Assembly: GCA_001897605.1 (NCBI GenBank)
Contig: MKTL01000002.1
Coordinates: forward strand, 162,856-226,855
Origin: Clostridiales bacterium 38-18
GTDB lineage: Bacteria > Bacillota > Clostridia > Peptostreptococcales > Acidaminobacteraceae
Length of the DNA: 64,000 nucleotides
Direction of reading: 5' to 3'
Position 1 is the stretch's first letter, and each line of letters opens with the position of its first letter. Positions 16,089 to 26,173 of the stretch are shown here, piece by piece. The notes under the pieces were generated by a model. The model made no database searches. It had not been told where the DNA came from and was given only the letters and a program-made list of their open reading frames with translations. The translations under genes and the position numbers were made by a program.

Positions 16089-16784
16089 TTATCGATTTTC
16101 TAAACGACGCGCTGCAAAAAAACCAAGGAAGCAGTAACCAGCCAAAACGATGCCAACATTAGTTAGCCATTTGACCACAAAGGTGGTAAAGAATTCAATT
16201 GGCATGAGCATAATCAGTCGATCAGTCCGTGGATCTAGTAGCCATAGATCGTTTGTAAAGAAGATTTCGTGAAACTTAGTAAATGCCCAATCAAAATCCA
16301 CAAAATAAAGTGCATAAAGTCCTGCTAAGGCTAAAATTGTAAGAAAGAAGCTAAGCTTAAAGGGCTTTAAAATCGTCTTGAAAAAGGCACGATTGTTTTC
16401 TTTGTTTTGCCACCAAAGTATGAAAAAACCGATGAGCATCAAAAGGTTCATACCGATTAAAAACTGTCTGCCAAGTGTGACTAGCTTCTGAATATCGGTG
16501 AGATGAATGATCTCTTTATCATTGTAAAACTGCGTTTCAACACCATTTATAGGTACCTGTAGAGTGACGTTGCCACTTCCGTTATCGATGTAAGCAACCA
16601 GAGCATGGGTAACTGCCTCTAAGCTTGTTTCATCTATACCAATCACCTGATGCACATTAAGTGACTTAAATAAACTATAGTAATACCCTTCATCAAATGC
16701 TAAGAACTGAAAGGGGAGTAAAAATGCATCTAAAACAAGTACAATGCCAATTATTATTATGCTGAGATGACGTATAAATTTCAT
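16089..16784 (-). CDS. DUF1461 / TIGR01906 integral membrane protein
   Basis: 231 residues with about four transmembrane helices: an N-terminal anchor (LSIIIIGIVLVLDAFLL), an external loop of about 80 residues containing the family-typical FDEGYYYSLF and VTHALVAYID with NDKEIIHLTDIQKLV, then three further helices. The family is conserved in Firmicutes but has no known function. ATG 16784 is chosen because GGAGG lies 5 bases upstream on the minus strand; the upstream ATG at 16796 would overlap that ribosome site. It is transcribed divergently from addB and ends at a bidirectional terminator. Confidence 0.88.
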   Translation of the reverse strand: MKFIRHLSIIIIGIVLVLDAFLLPFQFLAFDEGYYYSLFKSLNVHQVIGIDETSLEAVTHALVAYIDNGSGNVTLQVPINGVETQFYNDKEIIHLTDIQKLVTLGRQFLIGMNLLMLIGFFILWWQNKENNRAFFKTILKPFKLSFFLTILALAGLYALYFVDFDWAFTKFHEIFFTNDLWLLDPRTDRLIMLMPIEFFTTFVVKWLTNVGIVLAGYCFLGFFAARRLENR

Positions 16785-16852
16785 AGTTGCCTCCATTTCT
16801 TTTTATCATTATACAACGGGCTGAATCATCTGTATAGTCGGGAGTCGCTTTC

Positions 16853-16881
16853 TTGAAGTCTTTGTTAAATGGTGGTAAAAT
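16853..16881 (+). promoter_or_regulatory. Sigma-A promoter of addBA
   Basis: TTGAAG (16853-16858), a 17-base spacer and TAAAAT (16876-16881), 30 bases upstream of the addB start. Confidence 0.6.
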
Positions 16882-16911
16882 AGAGTAATTAAGCGGTTTC
16901 AGGAGGATTTC

Positions 16912-19900
16912 ATGTTAAGGATAATTTTCGGTAAAGCAAAATCAGGAAAGACCTACCAAGTTTATTCAGAAATTGCGAAAGCCATGCAAACCAATAAAAA
17001 AACAATTTTGATTGTGCCCGAGCAATTTACACTTGAAGCAGAGAAGCAGTTAATTGGCCAGCTACAGTCGGAAGGATTTATCGGTCTTGAAATCGTAAGC
17101 TTTAAAAGATTGGCACACAAGGTAGTCAATGCAACGGATGAAGTGACTTTATCCGATATTGGTAAGCAAATGTTGCTGAGAAAACTCTTTTTTGAAAATC
17201 AAAGCCAATTAAGTGTCTACAGAAAAGCTTTTACAAAGCTCGGATTTATAGAAAAATTTTCTGAAACGATAAAGGAGTTAAAGCAAAACAGAGTTTCTCC
17301 CTTACTTTTAGAAGGCTACATAAAAGACATGCCAAGAAATAATATGACGGCACATAAGCTGTCTGACATTGCAAGCATTTACAGTGCATTAGAAAGCTAT
17401 AAAGAAAATCAATACAGTGACGAAGAAGACTTGTTTGAGAGATTTATTGAAGCGATTCCTTCATCTGACCTGATTTCAAATAGTCTTATTTGGTTAGATG
17501 GATTTGACAGCTTTACTTTACAAGAGCTTTCTGTAATTAAGGCTATGGCAGAACCGGCAGAGGAAGTATCGGTTACACTTTGCTCAGATGGAAAACTAAC
17601 AACCGCATTATTTGATCACACCAATTTGTCCTTCCAAAGACTTACAAAAAACGAGTCTGGTAGGTTTAAGCTCGAAGGACTGAATAGAGAAATACCCAAT
17701 TCGGATATCATGCACATCGCAGAGAATTTGCAGGCTTATCCCTATCAGGTAAAGGCCATAGATGCTGATGTAGCATGCATCTTTGCCTCTGATCACCAGT
17801 TGGGTGAAGTGACCTATTGTGGGTCCAAAATTTTAGACCTCGTAAGAGAGCACGACTACAATTGGAATGATATTATACTCATTACTAACAATCTATCCGC
17901 TTACTCAGGTTATATTAAGCGCACATTTAAAGAAATGGGGATCCCATTTTTTATCGATGAAAAGGTTGGCGTTTCAAATCATCCACTGGTTCAATTGATA
18001 AAAACCTATATAAAACTGTTTTCAGTAGGCTTAAATAAAGAAACGGTTTTGGCTCTAGTGAAAACGGGGTTTATCGATTCAAACCCGCTCAATATTGCAG
18101 AATTTGAAATCTTTGTATTGGAAAATGGATTTTCAAGACAAAAATTAAATCAATTACTTGAAGAGGATCATATAAAATTAAATCCGCTCGTCAAAGCACT
18201 CGATCAGATTCATTATGAAAAATTAAGGCATGGCAAAATTGGTGTGAGAGTTGCGATTGAAGCGATTTATCAAATGCTGGTGGATTTAAAGGTCCCTGTG
18301 CTACTTGAAAATTATGTCACCACGTTTAACGATAGTGGCCTTTCAAATGAAGCGCAACTGTTTTCACAAATCTGGGAAAATACAATGTCTCTTTTTGATC
18401 AGCTGGTTGAATTGATTGGGGAGGATATTGTCACTTGGGAGGAACTCCATCAATTGCTTGAAAGTGGCTTTGATGCCATGGAGATTGGACTACTCCCTTT
18501 AACTGAGGAAGCGGTTCTAATTGGTTCTATGGATCGATCGAGATCTCATCCAGTAAAGGTCTTGTTTTTTCTTGGGTTTAATGATGGCGTTATTCCAGAG
18601 CAAGGCGGTGCCAATCAATTAATCCTTGACTCTGAAAAGGAATGGTTGAAAGAGAATGGCCTGCAGCTCCTTTCAGATAGTAAAATGTTTGTGGATAAGG
18701 AACAGTTCAATATTTATTTTGCGCTTTCGAGACCGACAGAACGCATTTATTTCAGCTACGCAAAAACAGATGCTGAAGGTGCAGCATTAAGACCTTCCTA
18801 TTTGATTCATAAACTAAAGAAAATTTGCCCCAATATCATAGAACGCGACGTCTCTGCTCACGACGATCAGGTCAGCTACCTAATAACTTCCGAGCAGGCG
18901 TCGTTTGAGCATTTAGCAGGTCACATTAGAGGCTATGTGGATGGTTATCCGTTAAGCTCTGAATGGATAGCTTTATTGGAATGGTATACGAATAATGCTG
19001 TAGAAAACGCTAAGTTAATTGAGGCTGGTTTGACGCACAACAATCAGACGGCTAGGCTATCAGAGGATGCAGTGAATCTGATTTACGAATTTCCGCTTAA
19101 GACAAGTGTTTCGAAGCTAGAACAGTTCGTCCAATGTCCATTTAAATATTTTGTAAGTGCCGGATTGAAGCCAGTGGTGCATAAAAAGTTCGAAATTGCT
19201 GCACCTGATGTTGGCGTTCTGTTTCACAGTGCTTTGGAACGTTTTGGACGAGAAGTTTATTTAGAAAAAATCAATTGGCGAGATATGACAAGGCAGGATG
19301 TGCAGGTTAAAGTTGATGAGATCATTGAGGACATGACGGGTAATGATTTATTTTACTCTAAGTTTCAATATCGATACTTAATTTCTAAATTAAAACGTGT
19401 CACTAATAAAGCTGCTTGGCAGTTAACGCGTCAGCTACAAATGGGTAGCTTTGATCCGATTGCTTTTGAGGTTGCATTCGGTGAAGGTCCTAATAAAGTA
19501 CCACCCATTATGATAAAGCTCAATAATGGTGAAAAGGTATACATTCAAGGTGTGATCGATAGAGTGGACGCATTTGAAATCGAAGGTACGAGATACATTA
19601 AAATTATTGATTATAAATCAGGGAAAAAGTCACTTTCACTCTCTGAGGTTTATCATGGACTTCAAATGCAGTTAATGGTTTATTTGAAGGCGTGCTTGGA
19701 TCATCCAGAGTATTTCAAGGTAGAAGAAATACAACCAGCAGGTGCTTTTTATTTTAAAATTGATGATCCTATGATTGAAACGACAGATAAGCTACTTGAG
19801 CAAATAGAGAATAAAATTGCATCAGCTTTGAAAATGGATGGTATTTCATTAGAAAATGCCACTGTATTAAAGGGGATTGATAATGCCTTATTTGAAAATG

Positions 19901-20205
19901 GGGCATCTGATGTGATTCAAGTAAAGGTGAAAGCGGATGGCGACTATACGAAGGATTCTAAAGTGATGCCCTTGGTTGCTTTTGATGGCATGCTTCAGCA
20001 TGTAACATCGGTAATTGAAGGCATTGGTGAAGAGCTATACGCTGGAAATATCGCTATTTCTCCTTGTAAGTACGATCAGTTTGTCAGTTGTCAAATTTGT
20101 GAGTATCAATCCATTTGTCAGTTCGATACAAAGTTTAAAGGCAATCAATACAGGCATTTAAAGCGTTATTCCACTGAAGAAATCGTAGAAAGGTTCAAGG
20201 GATAA
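16912..20205 (+). CDS. addB: ATP-dependent helicase/nuclease subunit AddB
   Basis: 1097 residues, normal for AddB. The N-terminal Walker A GKAKSGKT (7-14) belongs to the UvrD-like fold. The C-terminal RecB-type nuclease shows LIKIIDYKSGKK-like IIDYKSGKKS with catalytic Asp and Lys. Iron-sulfur cysteines are present: VQCPFKYF near 742 and the C-x2-C-x5-C set in SCQICEYQSIC near 1060-1069. With AddA it resects double-strand DNA ends and responds to Chi, loading RecA for recombination. AGGAGG precedes the start. addA begins 3 bases after its stop, so the two subunits are cotranslated. Confidence 0.97.
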   Translation: MLRIIFGKAKSGKTYQVYSEIAKAMQTNKKTILIVPEQFTLEAEKQLIGQLQSEGFIGLEIVSFKRLAHKVVNATDEVTLSDIGKQMLLRKLFFENQSQLSVYRKAFTKLGFIEKFSETIKELKQNRVSPLLLEGYIKDMPRNNMTAHKLSDIASIYSALESYKENQYSDEEDLFERFIEAIPSSDLISNSLIWLDGFDSFTLQELSVIKAMAEPAEEVSVTLCSDGKLTTALFDHTNLSFQRLTKNESGRFKLEGLNREIPNSDIMHIAENLQAYPYQVKAIDADVACIFASDHQLGEVTYCGSKILDLVREHDYNWNDIILITNNLSAYSGYIKRTFKEMGIPFFIDEKVGVSNHPLVQLIKTYIKLFSVGLNKETVLALVKTGFIDSNPLNIAEFEIFVLENGFSRQKLNQLLEEDHIKLNPLVKALDQIHYEKLRHGKIGVRVAIEAIYQMLVDLKVPVLLENYVTTFNDSGLSNEAQLFSQIWENTMSLFDQLVELIGEDIVTWEELHQLLESGFDAMEIGLLPLTEEAVLIGSMDRSRSHPVKVLFFLGFNDGVIPEQGGANQLILDSEKEWLKENGLQLLSDSKMFVDKEQFNIYFALSRPTERIYFSYAKTDAEGAALRPSYLIHKLKKICPNIIERDVSAHDDQVSYLITSEQASFEHLAGHIRGYVDGYPLSSEWIALLEWYTNNAVENAKLIEAGLTHNNQTARLSEDAVNLIYEFPLKTSVSKLEQFVQCPFKYFVSAGLKPVVHKKFEIAAPDVGVLFHSALERFGREVYLEKINWRDMTRQDVQVKVDEIIEDMTGNDLFYSKFQYRYLISKLKRVTNKAAWQLTRQLQMGSFDPIAFEVAFGEGPNKVPPIMIKLNNGEKVYIQGVIDRVDAFEIEGTRYIKIIDYKSGKKSLSLSEVYHGLQMQLMVYLKACLDHPEYFKVEEIQPAGAFYFKIDDPMIETTDKLLEQIENKIASALKMDGISLENATVLKGIDNALFENGASDVIQVKVKADGDYTKDSKVMPLVAFDGMLQHVTSVIEGIGEELYAGNIAISPCKYDQFVSCQICEYQSICQFDTKFKGNQYRHLKRYSTEEIVERFKG

Positions 20206-20208
20206 TTT

Positions 20209-23200
20209 ATGGCAAAATGGACAATAGAACAAGAGGCTGCAATACGGCTGAGAGGCGCCAATCTACTTGTTAGTGCTGCTGCAGGCTCAGGAAAAACTGC
20301 TGTTTTGGTTGAAAGAATCACTAAGATGGTCTTAAATGGTGAGACGAGTATCGATAAGATGCTAATCGTAACTTATACAAATGCTGCGGCTAGTGAAATG
20401 AGAAGTCGAATAGAGTCGGCTTTATCGGCAGCAATTGAGTCACAGGTGGGTAATTCAAAGCAATTAAACGAGCAAATCAAACTATTAAATAGAGCTAGTA
20501 TTAAGACCTTTCACGCTTTTTGTCTCGATGTCATTCGCAATCATTTTCATCAAATAGATTGTGATCCTAATTTTAAATTAATGGGTGAACCTGAGCGTGT
20601 GCTGTTAACTGGTCAAGCGATGGAAATGGCCATTGAAGGGGCATTTGAAAAGGCAGAGCCTCATTTTCTTTCAGTGGTCGATGCGTATTCAGGAAATAGA
20701 GATGACGAAAAGCTCAAAGGCATTCTCTTTCAGATTTTTGATTTTATTCAAAGTCAGCCTTATCCAATTAAGTGGTTAAAAGAACAGCAAGAACGGTACA
20801 ATCAAGGCCTTCCTATAGAGTGGCAAAATACATTAATCAGCTTATTTAAGGAGCGACTCCAGAGTGGTATTCATCTAATGGAATACGCTCAGGATTTGTG
20901 TCAAAGATCGGAAGGACCATTGCCGTACTTAAAAACCATCACCACAGACATTCAACTTTTAGAACGACTTCTAGAATCCTCAAACACACTTGAGTCACTT
21001 GCTGAAGCAATTCGAACGGCAAAGTTTGATCGCATTGCAAGTATAAAAAAAGATGAAAAAGAAAGTATGGATGAGACATTAATAGATGAGGTGAAAACAC
21101 TCATACGTGATAAAATCATTAAGAAGCAAGTATTTGAACCGATTAAGGCAATCCTAGACTACAAGCCTATGGGAGAATTTCACGAGGAAATGACTCAGCT
21201 TTCTCAGGCTTTAGAAGTTTTGATAGAATTGACGATTGTTTACAGCGATTATTATAAAGCGCTTAAAAATGCGAAGAACCTTATGGATTTTAATGATCTT
21301 GAGCATTATGCCATTGAAATCCTTGAGAACAAAGATATCTGTGACAGCTATAAGCAACAGTTTGATGCCATCTACGTGGATGAATATCAGGATGCAAGTG
21401 GCATACAAGAGCATATTATTAACAGCATCTCTAAGGGGAACAATGTTTTTATGGTAGGAGATGTCAAGCAGAGTATCTATAAATTTAGGCTGGCAGACCC
21501 TGAACTGTTTTTAAGTAAATATAAATCCTTTGTGAAGCTTGAAACCTTACTCAATTCAAATAATATGGTTTTAGATGAGCAAATCAATTACGAACAGGTA
21601 AATGCAATAATCAAGACTCACAATGATCTGGGCATTCGAGTTGACCTGAAGCGAAACTTTAGAACGCGACCTGAAGTTTTAGAGACTGTAAATGATTTGT
21701 TTAAGTCGATTATGTCTGAGAAACTTGGTGAGATAACCTACGATGAAGATGCGATGCTAAATCCAGGGATGCATTTTGAAGCCATCGAACAAACCATCAT
21801 TGAGGTCAACCTTATCTCAAAAAAGGCCTTAGTGGGTGACAGCGGTGCGATGGATGAAAATGAGATGTGGAGCACCTATGACAGTGATTCGCCTGAGCAA
21901 GATGATGAAGTAAATGATGCGGGAGATATGCTTAAAACGGAAGAGATGGAAGCGACAGCGATTGCGGTTAAAATAAAAGAACGTTTGGGGCAACCCGTTT
22001 ATGATCCAAAAGCTCAGAGGGTGAGACCGGCTCAATATAGAGATTTTGCTATTCTTTTAAGAAGCTCAAGATCATGGACACCCACCTTTGAACAGGTTTT
22101 TATGGAACAGGGTATTCCACTTTTTGCAGACAGTCAGTCGGGTTACTTTGATACACTCGAAGTGAAATTCATTCTTTCATTGCTTAAAATTGTGGATAAT
22201 CCATATGATGATCTTGCTTTACTAACCGTATTAAGATCACCGATAGTCGGACTCAACATGGATGATATTGTTCAGCTTAAACGCGAAGGGAATGGTAAAT
22301 ACTATTACGATAAGCTTCTTGCCATCGTAACTGAAGAAGAACTAGAAAGTAACCTTAAAATGCGATTGCTTGGACTTTATGAGCAGCTAGAATATTTAAG
22401 GAAGGCATCGAAGTATCTACCGCTTGACGAACTCATATGGGAGGCTCTAACGCATACTGGGTTTTATCAATATGCTGCGGCGATGCCAGCGGGTAGAAAT
22501 CGCCAGGCTAATTTAAAATTACTGGTCGATCGAGCAAGTGCATTAAAGCAATCTCGTATACTCACATTAAGTCACTTCGTAGAATTTATTGAAAAGATGC
22601 ACTCTGGAAGTGCTGATTTTGGCGTCGCAAGTCTAATTGGCGAAGCTGATGATGTCGTTCGATTGATGAGCATTCACAAGTCTAAGGGCTTGGAATTTAA
22701 AATCGTTATCATCGGTGGACTCGGGCGAAAATTCAATTTTATGGATGCACAGGGTGATTTAATACTTCATAAACAGCTCGGAATTGCGCTCAGTGTTGTC
22801 GATACTGAGCTTCGAACAAAATCCAAGTCACTTGGACAATTTGCCATGAGAGAAGCACTAAAGCGAGAAACGTTATCTGAAGAAATGCGTGTTTTATACG
22901 TCGCTTTAACACGGCCTGTCGATCAGCTCATTTTGTTTGCAACGTTAAATGATTTAGAGTCAAGGGAGCGAAACTGGCAAAGACCACAGGACATTTTATC
23001 TCTTTCAACTGCAACGGGTTTTATCGATTGGATCATGAGCACGTGGCTAGGTCATAAAAAAATAAAAGTAAATCGCATGGATGGCAATACTCTAGCTGAG
23101 GGAGCGCTTAAGGTCGAACAGGTGGAGTCTGAAAGACTATATGAAGTACATTCAATTGTGAATGGAACCAATCCCGAGCTCAAAAAGACCATTCGTGAGA

Positions 23201-23838
23201 GCAATGCCTATCAGGTGATCGATCATCGGTTTAAGTTCGCTCATTTGGTAAAGACAGAAGCTTATAAGCCATTAAAAGTATCCGTTTCTGAGCTGAAATC
23301 TCAAAGTACAAATCAGTCCAAAGTATTTGAATCGCCTCAGTTTATCAAGGCAGAAAACGTGCCAACTGCAATGGCAATTGGTACGACCATGCATGCACTA
23401 CTTGAGAAGATTGATTATCACATGCCTTTAGAGTTAAATTCAATCGATGCATTCATTGAGGCTCAAATTCAGAAAAAACTGGTGGATGAGAATTATGTTG
23501 CAATGATTAATCGAAGTAAAATTATTGATTTTCTAAACTCGAATTTAGCTAAGCGCATAAGGGCATCTAGACGTGTCAACAGAGAGACGCCTTTTGTTTT
23601 AAAGCATGACAGTCAGTTGGTTCAAGGGATTATCGATTTGTATTTTATGGAGGGAGATAAATGGGTATTAATTGATTTTAAAACCGATTTTGTGACAGAG
23701 TCAAGCATACATTCAGTTGCAGATAACTATAGAACGCAAATTGAGATCTATAGAAAAGCCATAGAATCATTAACGGGAATTGAAGTGGGTGAAAGCTACT
23801 TGTATTTTATAGGCATTGATCGTTTATATCTGATTTAA
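20209..23838 (+). CDS. addA: ATP-dependent helicase/nuclease subunit AddA
   Basis: 1209-residue SF1 helicase with C-terminal nuclease. Visible motifs are Walker A AAAGSGKTAVLVE near 24-36, TYTNAAASEMRSRI (Ia), VDEYQDASGIQ (Walker B) near 388, FRTRPEV near 483, MSIHKSKGLEFK near 821 and VALTRPVDQL. The RecB-family nuclease motif VLIDFKTDF lies near 1152. It is the 3'-5' motor of AddAB and cuts one strand. It lies 3 bases after addB. The following CysQ-like gene starts 13 bases later, so the operon may continue. Confidence 0.97.
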   Translation: MAKWTIEQEAAIRLRGANLLVSAAAGSGKTAVLVERITKMVLNGETSIDKMLIVTYTNAAASEMRSRIESALSAAIESQVGNSKQLNEQIKLLNRASIKTFHAFCLDVIRNHFHQIDCDPNFKLMGEPERVLLTGQAMEMAIEGAFEKAEPHFLSVVDAYSGNRDDEKLKGILFQIFDFIQSQPYPIKWLKEQQERYNQGLPIEWQNTLISLFKERLQSGIHLMEYAQDLCQRSEGPLPYLKTITTDIQLLERLLESSNTLESLAEAIRTAKFDRIASIKKDEKESMDETLIDEVKTLIRDKIIKKQVFEPIKAILDYKPMGEFHEEMTQLSQALEVLIELTIVYSDYYKALKNAKNLMDFNDLEHYAIEILENKDICDSYKQQFDAIYVDEYQDASGIQEHIINSISKGNNVFMVGDVKQSIYKFRLADPELFLSKYKSFVKLETLLNSNNMVLDEQINYEQVNAIIKTHNDLGIRVDLKRNFRTRPEVLETVNDLFKSIMSEKLGEITYDEDAMLNPGMHFEAIEQTIIEVNLISKKALVGDSGAMDENEMWSTYDSDSPEQDDEVNDAGDMLKTEEMEATAIAVKIKERLGQPVYDPKAQRVRPAQYRDFAILLRSSRSWTPTFEQVFMEQGIPLFADSQSGYFDTLEVKFILSLLKIVDNPYDDLALLTVLRSPIVGLNMDDIVQLKREGNGKYYYDKLLAIVTEEELESNLKMRLLGLYEQLEYLRKASKYLPLDELIWEALTHTGFYQYAAAMPAGRNRQANLKLLVDRASALKQSRILTLSHFVEFIEKMHSGSADFGVASLIGEADDVVRLMSIHKSKGLEFKIVIIGGLGRKFNFMDAQGDLILHKQLGIALSVVDTELRTKSKSLGQFAMREALKRETLSEEMRVLYVALTRPVDQLILFATLNDLESRERNWQRPQDILSLSTATGFIDWIMSTWLGHKKIKVNRMDGNTLAEGALKVEQVESERLYEVHSIVNGTNPELKKTIRESNAYQVIDHRFKFAHLVKTEAYKPLKVSVSELKSQSTNQSKVFESPQFIKAENVPTAMAIGTTMHALLEKIDYHMPLELNSIDAFIEAQIQKKLVDENYVAMINRSKIIDFLNSNLAKRIRASRRVNRETPFVLKHDSQLVQGIIDLYFMEGDKWVLIDFKTDFVTESSIHSVADNYRTQIEIYRKAIESLTGIEVGESYLYFIGIDRLYLI

Positions 23839-23851
23839 GAGGGGGAAAACT

Positions 23852-24649
23852 ATGCTAGAACGTGAACTTGAGTTGGCTATAAAAGCAGCAAAACTTGCAG
23901 GTGAGAGCATTTTAGAGGTCTATCAAAACGATTTCTCTGTCAATTATAAAAAGGATGAATCACCAGTTACAGAAGCAGATGTGCGTGCAAATCAAATCAT
24001 ATTAGAAGTATTAAAGACAGCCTTTCCTAAAGATGCCTTTTTGTCTGAAGAAGTGATTGATGATTCAAGTCGATTTGAAAAGGAGCGCTGTTGGATCATT
24101 GATCCCCTAGATGGCACTAAGGAATTTATTAAAAAAAATGGCGAATTTTCAGTGAGTATCGGACTTATGGAAAAAGGAAAAATCATTTTAGGAGTCATCT
24201 ATATTCCCGTTAGAAAGCGTAGCTATTATGCGGTTGAAGGTGGCGGAGCGTATCGGATGGAAGGAGACTCTGAGCCTATTAAATTACAGGTTTCAAAGAG
24301 AATAAAACCCTTCAATTTACTCGTAAGTCGTTCTCATCCATCTAAGAAAACACTTGCTTTACAGGCCTATCTAGGCGAGTCAATCTTAAGTGTTGCAGAA
24401 ATGGGGAGTGCTATAAAAGGGTGTTTGATCGCAGAGGGCCTTTTTGATGTCTACTATAATTTTGGCTATTCAATGAAATGGGATACGTGTGCAATGGAAT
24501 GCATTGTTCACGAAGCTGGTGGTATCATGAGAAAGCTAAACGGCGAACCAATTGATTATTCAGAAGTAAATCTTCAAAACAACGGTTTTTTTATAGTCAA
24601 TAATGAAGCCAATATCGTCGATTTAAAAGCAGCAGGAATTGTACTTTAG
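23852..24649 (+). CDS. Inositol monophosphatase family phosphatase (CysQ-like)
   Basis: 265-residue lithium-sensitive type phosphatase. The metal-binding motifs are in order: LSEEVID near 67, IDPLDGTKEFIKKNGEFSV near 87 and KWDTCAMECIVHEAGG near 209. The KEF after DPLDGT and the overall length favour a 3'(2'),5'-bisphosphate nucleotidase (CysQ/BAP), which removes pAp formed in sulfate activation or by phosphopantetheinyl transfer and RNA decay. No sulfate-assimilation genes are nearby, and inositol phosphatase activity cannot be excluded. AGAGGGGGAAAACT precedes the ATG. It lies 13 bases after addA. Confidence 0.88.
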   Translation: MLERELELAIKAAKLAGESILEVYQNDFSVNYKKDESPVTEADVRANQIILEVLKTAFPKDAFLSEEVIDDSSRFEKERCWIIDPLDGTKEFIKKNGEFSVSIGLMEKGKIILGVIYIPVRKRSYYAVEGGGAYRMEGDSEPIKLQVSKRIKPFNLLVSRSHPSKKTLALQAYLGESILSVAEMGSAIKGCLIAEGLFDVYYNFGYSMKWDTCAMECIVHEAGGIMRKLNGEPIDYSEVNLQNNGFFIVNNEANIVDLKAAGIVL

Positions 24650-24655
24650 GAGGAA

Positions 24656-25351
24656 ATGGTGATACAAAAATATGAAGTTTTACTATTTGATTTAGATAAT
24701 ACACTTTTTGATTTTGAAGCAGCTGAAAAAGAGGCTTTGATTGCCACAAAGGAAAAGCTAAATTCAGAATTAACTTACGAAGTCTTTCACGACCTTTATC
24801 AGAGTGTAAATAAACCTCTGTGGGAAGCGCTTGAAAGAGGTGAAATCTCTAGTGGTGAGATTAAGACAGAACGATTCATTCGTTTGATCGAAAAGCTGAA
24901 TAGCAATCATGACCCAATTGAAATCAGTGAGTTTTATACAGCGCGATTAGGCGAGGGTATTCATCCTATTCCTGATGCGCTGGAGGTTGTTGAGCAATTA
25001 TCTAGTCGATATGAACTCGTCGCATTAACCAATGGCATACAAAAGGTTCAAGAAAGCCGCATGTCTAGGTCACCTATAGGTAAATTTTTCAAGCATCTGG
25101 TTATTTCAGAAGCTGTAGGCTATAGCAAGCCTGAGCCTGAAATTTTTGACAAAGCACTTTCACTAGTAAAAACAACTGAAAAAACGAAAGCTTTAATGAT
25201 TGGTGATTCACTTAAAGCCGATATTGAAGGGGCATATAAATTTGGCATTGATGCTATCTGGGTCAACTTGAAATCAGTAAAATCGCCTCAAAATCCGACT
25301 TACATCGCTCAGGTGAATCATTTAAAGGATTTGCTCTCCATTTTAATTTAA
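24656..25351 (+). CDS. HAD-superfamily nucleotidase (YjjG-like)
   Basis: 231 residues. The four HAD motifs are clear: LFDLDNTLFDF near 10 (nucleophile and acid Asp), LTNGIQ near 124, SKPEPEIF near 159 (Lys) and MIGDSLKADIEGA near 181. A helical cap follows motif I. The sequence style and length fit the YjjG/YfnB family, noncanonical pyrimidine nucleotidases that clean nucleotide pools. AGGAGG lies only 2 bases before ATG 24656 and 5 before the in-frame GTG 24659, so the GTG may be the true start. It follows the CysQ-like gene by 6 bases. Confidence 0.88.
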   Translation: MVIQKYEVLLFDLDNTLFDFEAAEKEALIATKEKLNSELTYEVFHDLYQSVNKPLWEALERGEISSGEIKTERFIRLIEKLNSNHDPIEISEFYTARLGEGIHPIPDALEVVEQLSSRYELVALTNGIQKVQESRMSRSPIGKFFKHLVISEAVGYSKPEPEIFDKALSLVKTTEKTKALMIGDSLKADIEGAYKFGIDAIWVNLKSVKSPQNPTYIAQVNHLKDLLSILI

Positions 25352-25411
25352 TGCTATCATTTTAACTTTAAAAACACTAAAATAGCAATAGGGATCATTT
25401 GGAGGGAACTT

Positions 25412-26071
25412 ATGAAATGGGATATTATTGAAAAGTCGCATTATAACACGTCTACATGGGCACATGGTACCACGACACAGCTGTACATCTATCCAGAGAA
25501 CGGCGATTATACAAAACGAGAGTTTGAGTGGCGAATTAGCTCTGCAACCGTAGATGCTGAAGAAACTACCTTCACAGCGCTCTACGGTGTAAAAAGATGG
25601 ATTATGCCCATCGATGCTGCCCTTCATTTGGAGCATAAATATCAAGAAAAAGCGCTTTATAGCATCACCTTAAATCCTTATGAAGCACATTGCTTTAGAG
25701 GGGATTGGGATACTGGCAGCAAAGGTAAAGCGAAAGATTTCAATTTGATGATGCGAGAGAACACCTTTGGACTTTTAAAGAGTGTAAAGCTATTTGAAGA
25801 GGGTCAGCGATTAGAAACGATTTTTCCAGAAGCGTTTGATGAAAGACTGCCTCATATGGGGAAGAAGCTAACAATAGGATTTTTATCCTTTGAGGGCGAG
25901 CTCGAATTCACTTGTGAATTGGATCAGCATGTAGCCGTTAAAGACCAGCTGGTGTTTGTTCATTACGCAATTGATGAAATAGATCAGATGAAAGAGATAT
26001 CGGTTAAACATATAAATCAAGTGCGACCTAATGTCATCCTTTTTGCATTGACATACGGTGATGTGGATTAG
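25412..26071 (+). CDS. HutD/Ves family protein
   Basis: 219-residue cupin-like protein. The family pattern is visible: WAHGTTTQLYIYP near 18, FEWRISSATVDAEETTFTALYGVKRWIMPID, and later NPYEAHCFRGDWDT with KDFNLMMRE near 110. HutD/Ves proteins (DUF886) are associated with histidine utilisation or environmental stress in other bacteria, but their biochemical role is unclear. There are no hut genes here, so the link to histidine is not supported in this context. AGGGAACTT precedes the ATG. A bidirectional terminator follows. Confidence 0.85.
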   Translation: MKWDIIEKSHYNTSTWAHGTTTQLYIYPENGDYTKREFEWRISSATVDAEETTFTALYGVKRWIMPIDAALHLEHKYQEKALYSITLNPYEAHCFRGDWDTGSKGKAKDFNLMMRENTFGLLKSVKLFEEGQRLETIFPEAFDERLPHMGKKLTIGFLSFEGELEFTCELDQHVAVKDQLVFVHYAIDEIDQMKEISVKHINQVRPNVILFALTYGDVD

Positions 26072-26113
26072 CTGACACTTAGATAACGCTTTAAGACGGA
26101 TTGAGAAGTTAAT

Positions 26114-26168
26114 AAAGCCTATGAATATTGGGCCGCTAAAATAAGCGCACCCTATTCATAGGCTTTTA
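26114..26168. terminator. Bidirectional terminator
   Basis: AAAGCCTATGAATA (26114-26127) and TATTCATAGGCTTT (26153-26166) form a perfect 14-bp stem between the convergent HutD-like and histidine kinase genes. T follows on the right and A-rich sequence lies on the left. Confidence 0.85.
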
Positions 26169-26173
26169 GATTA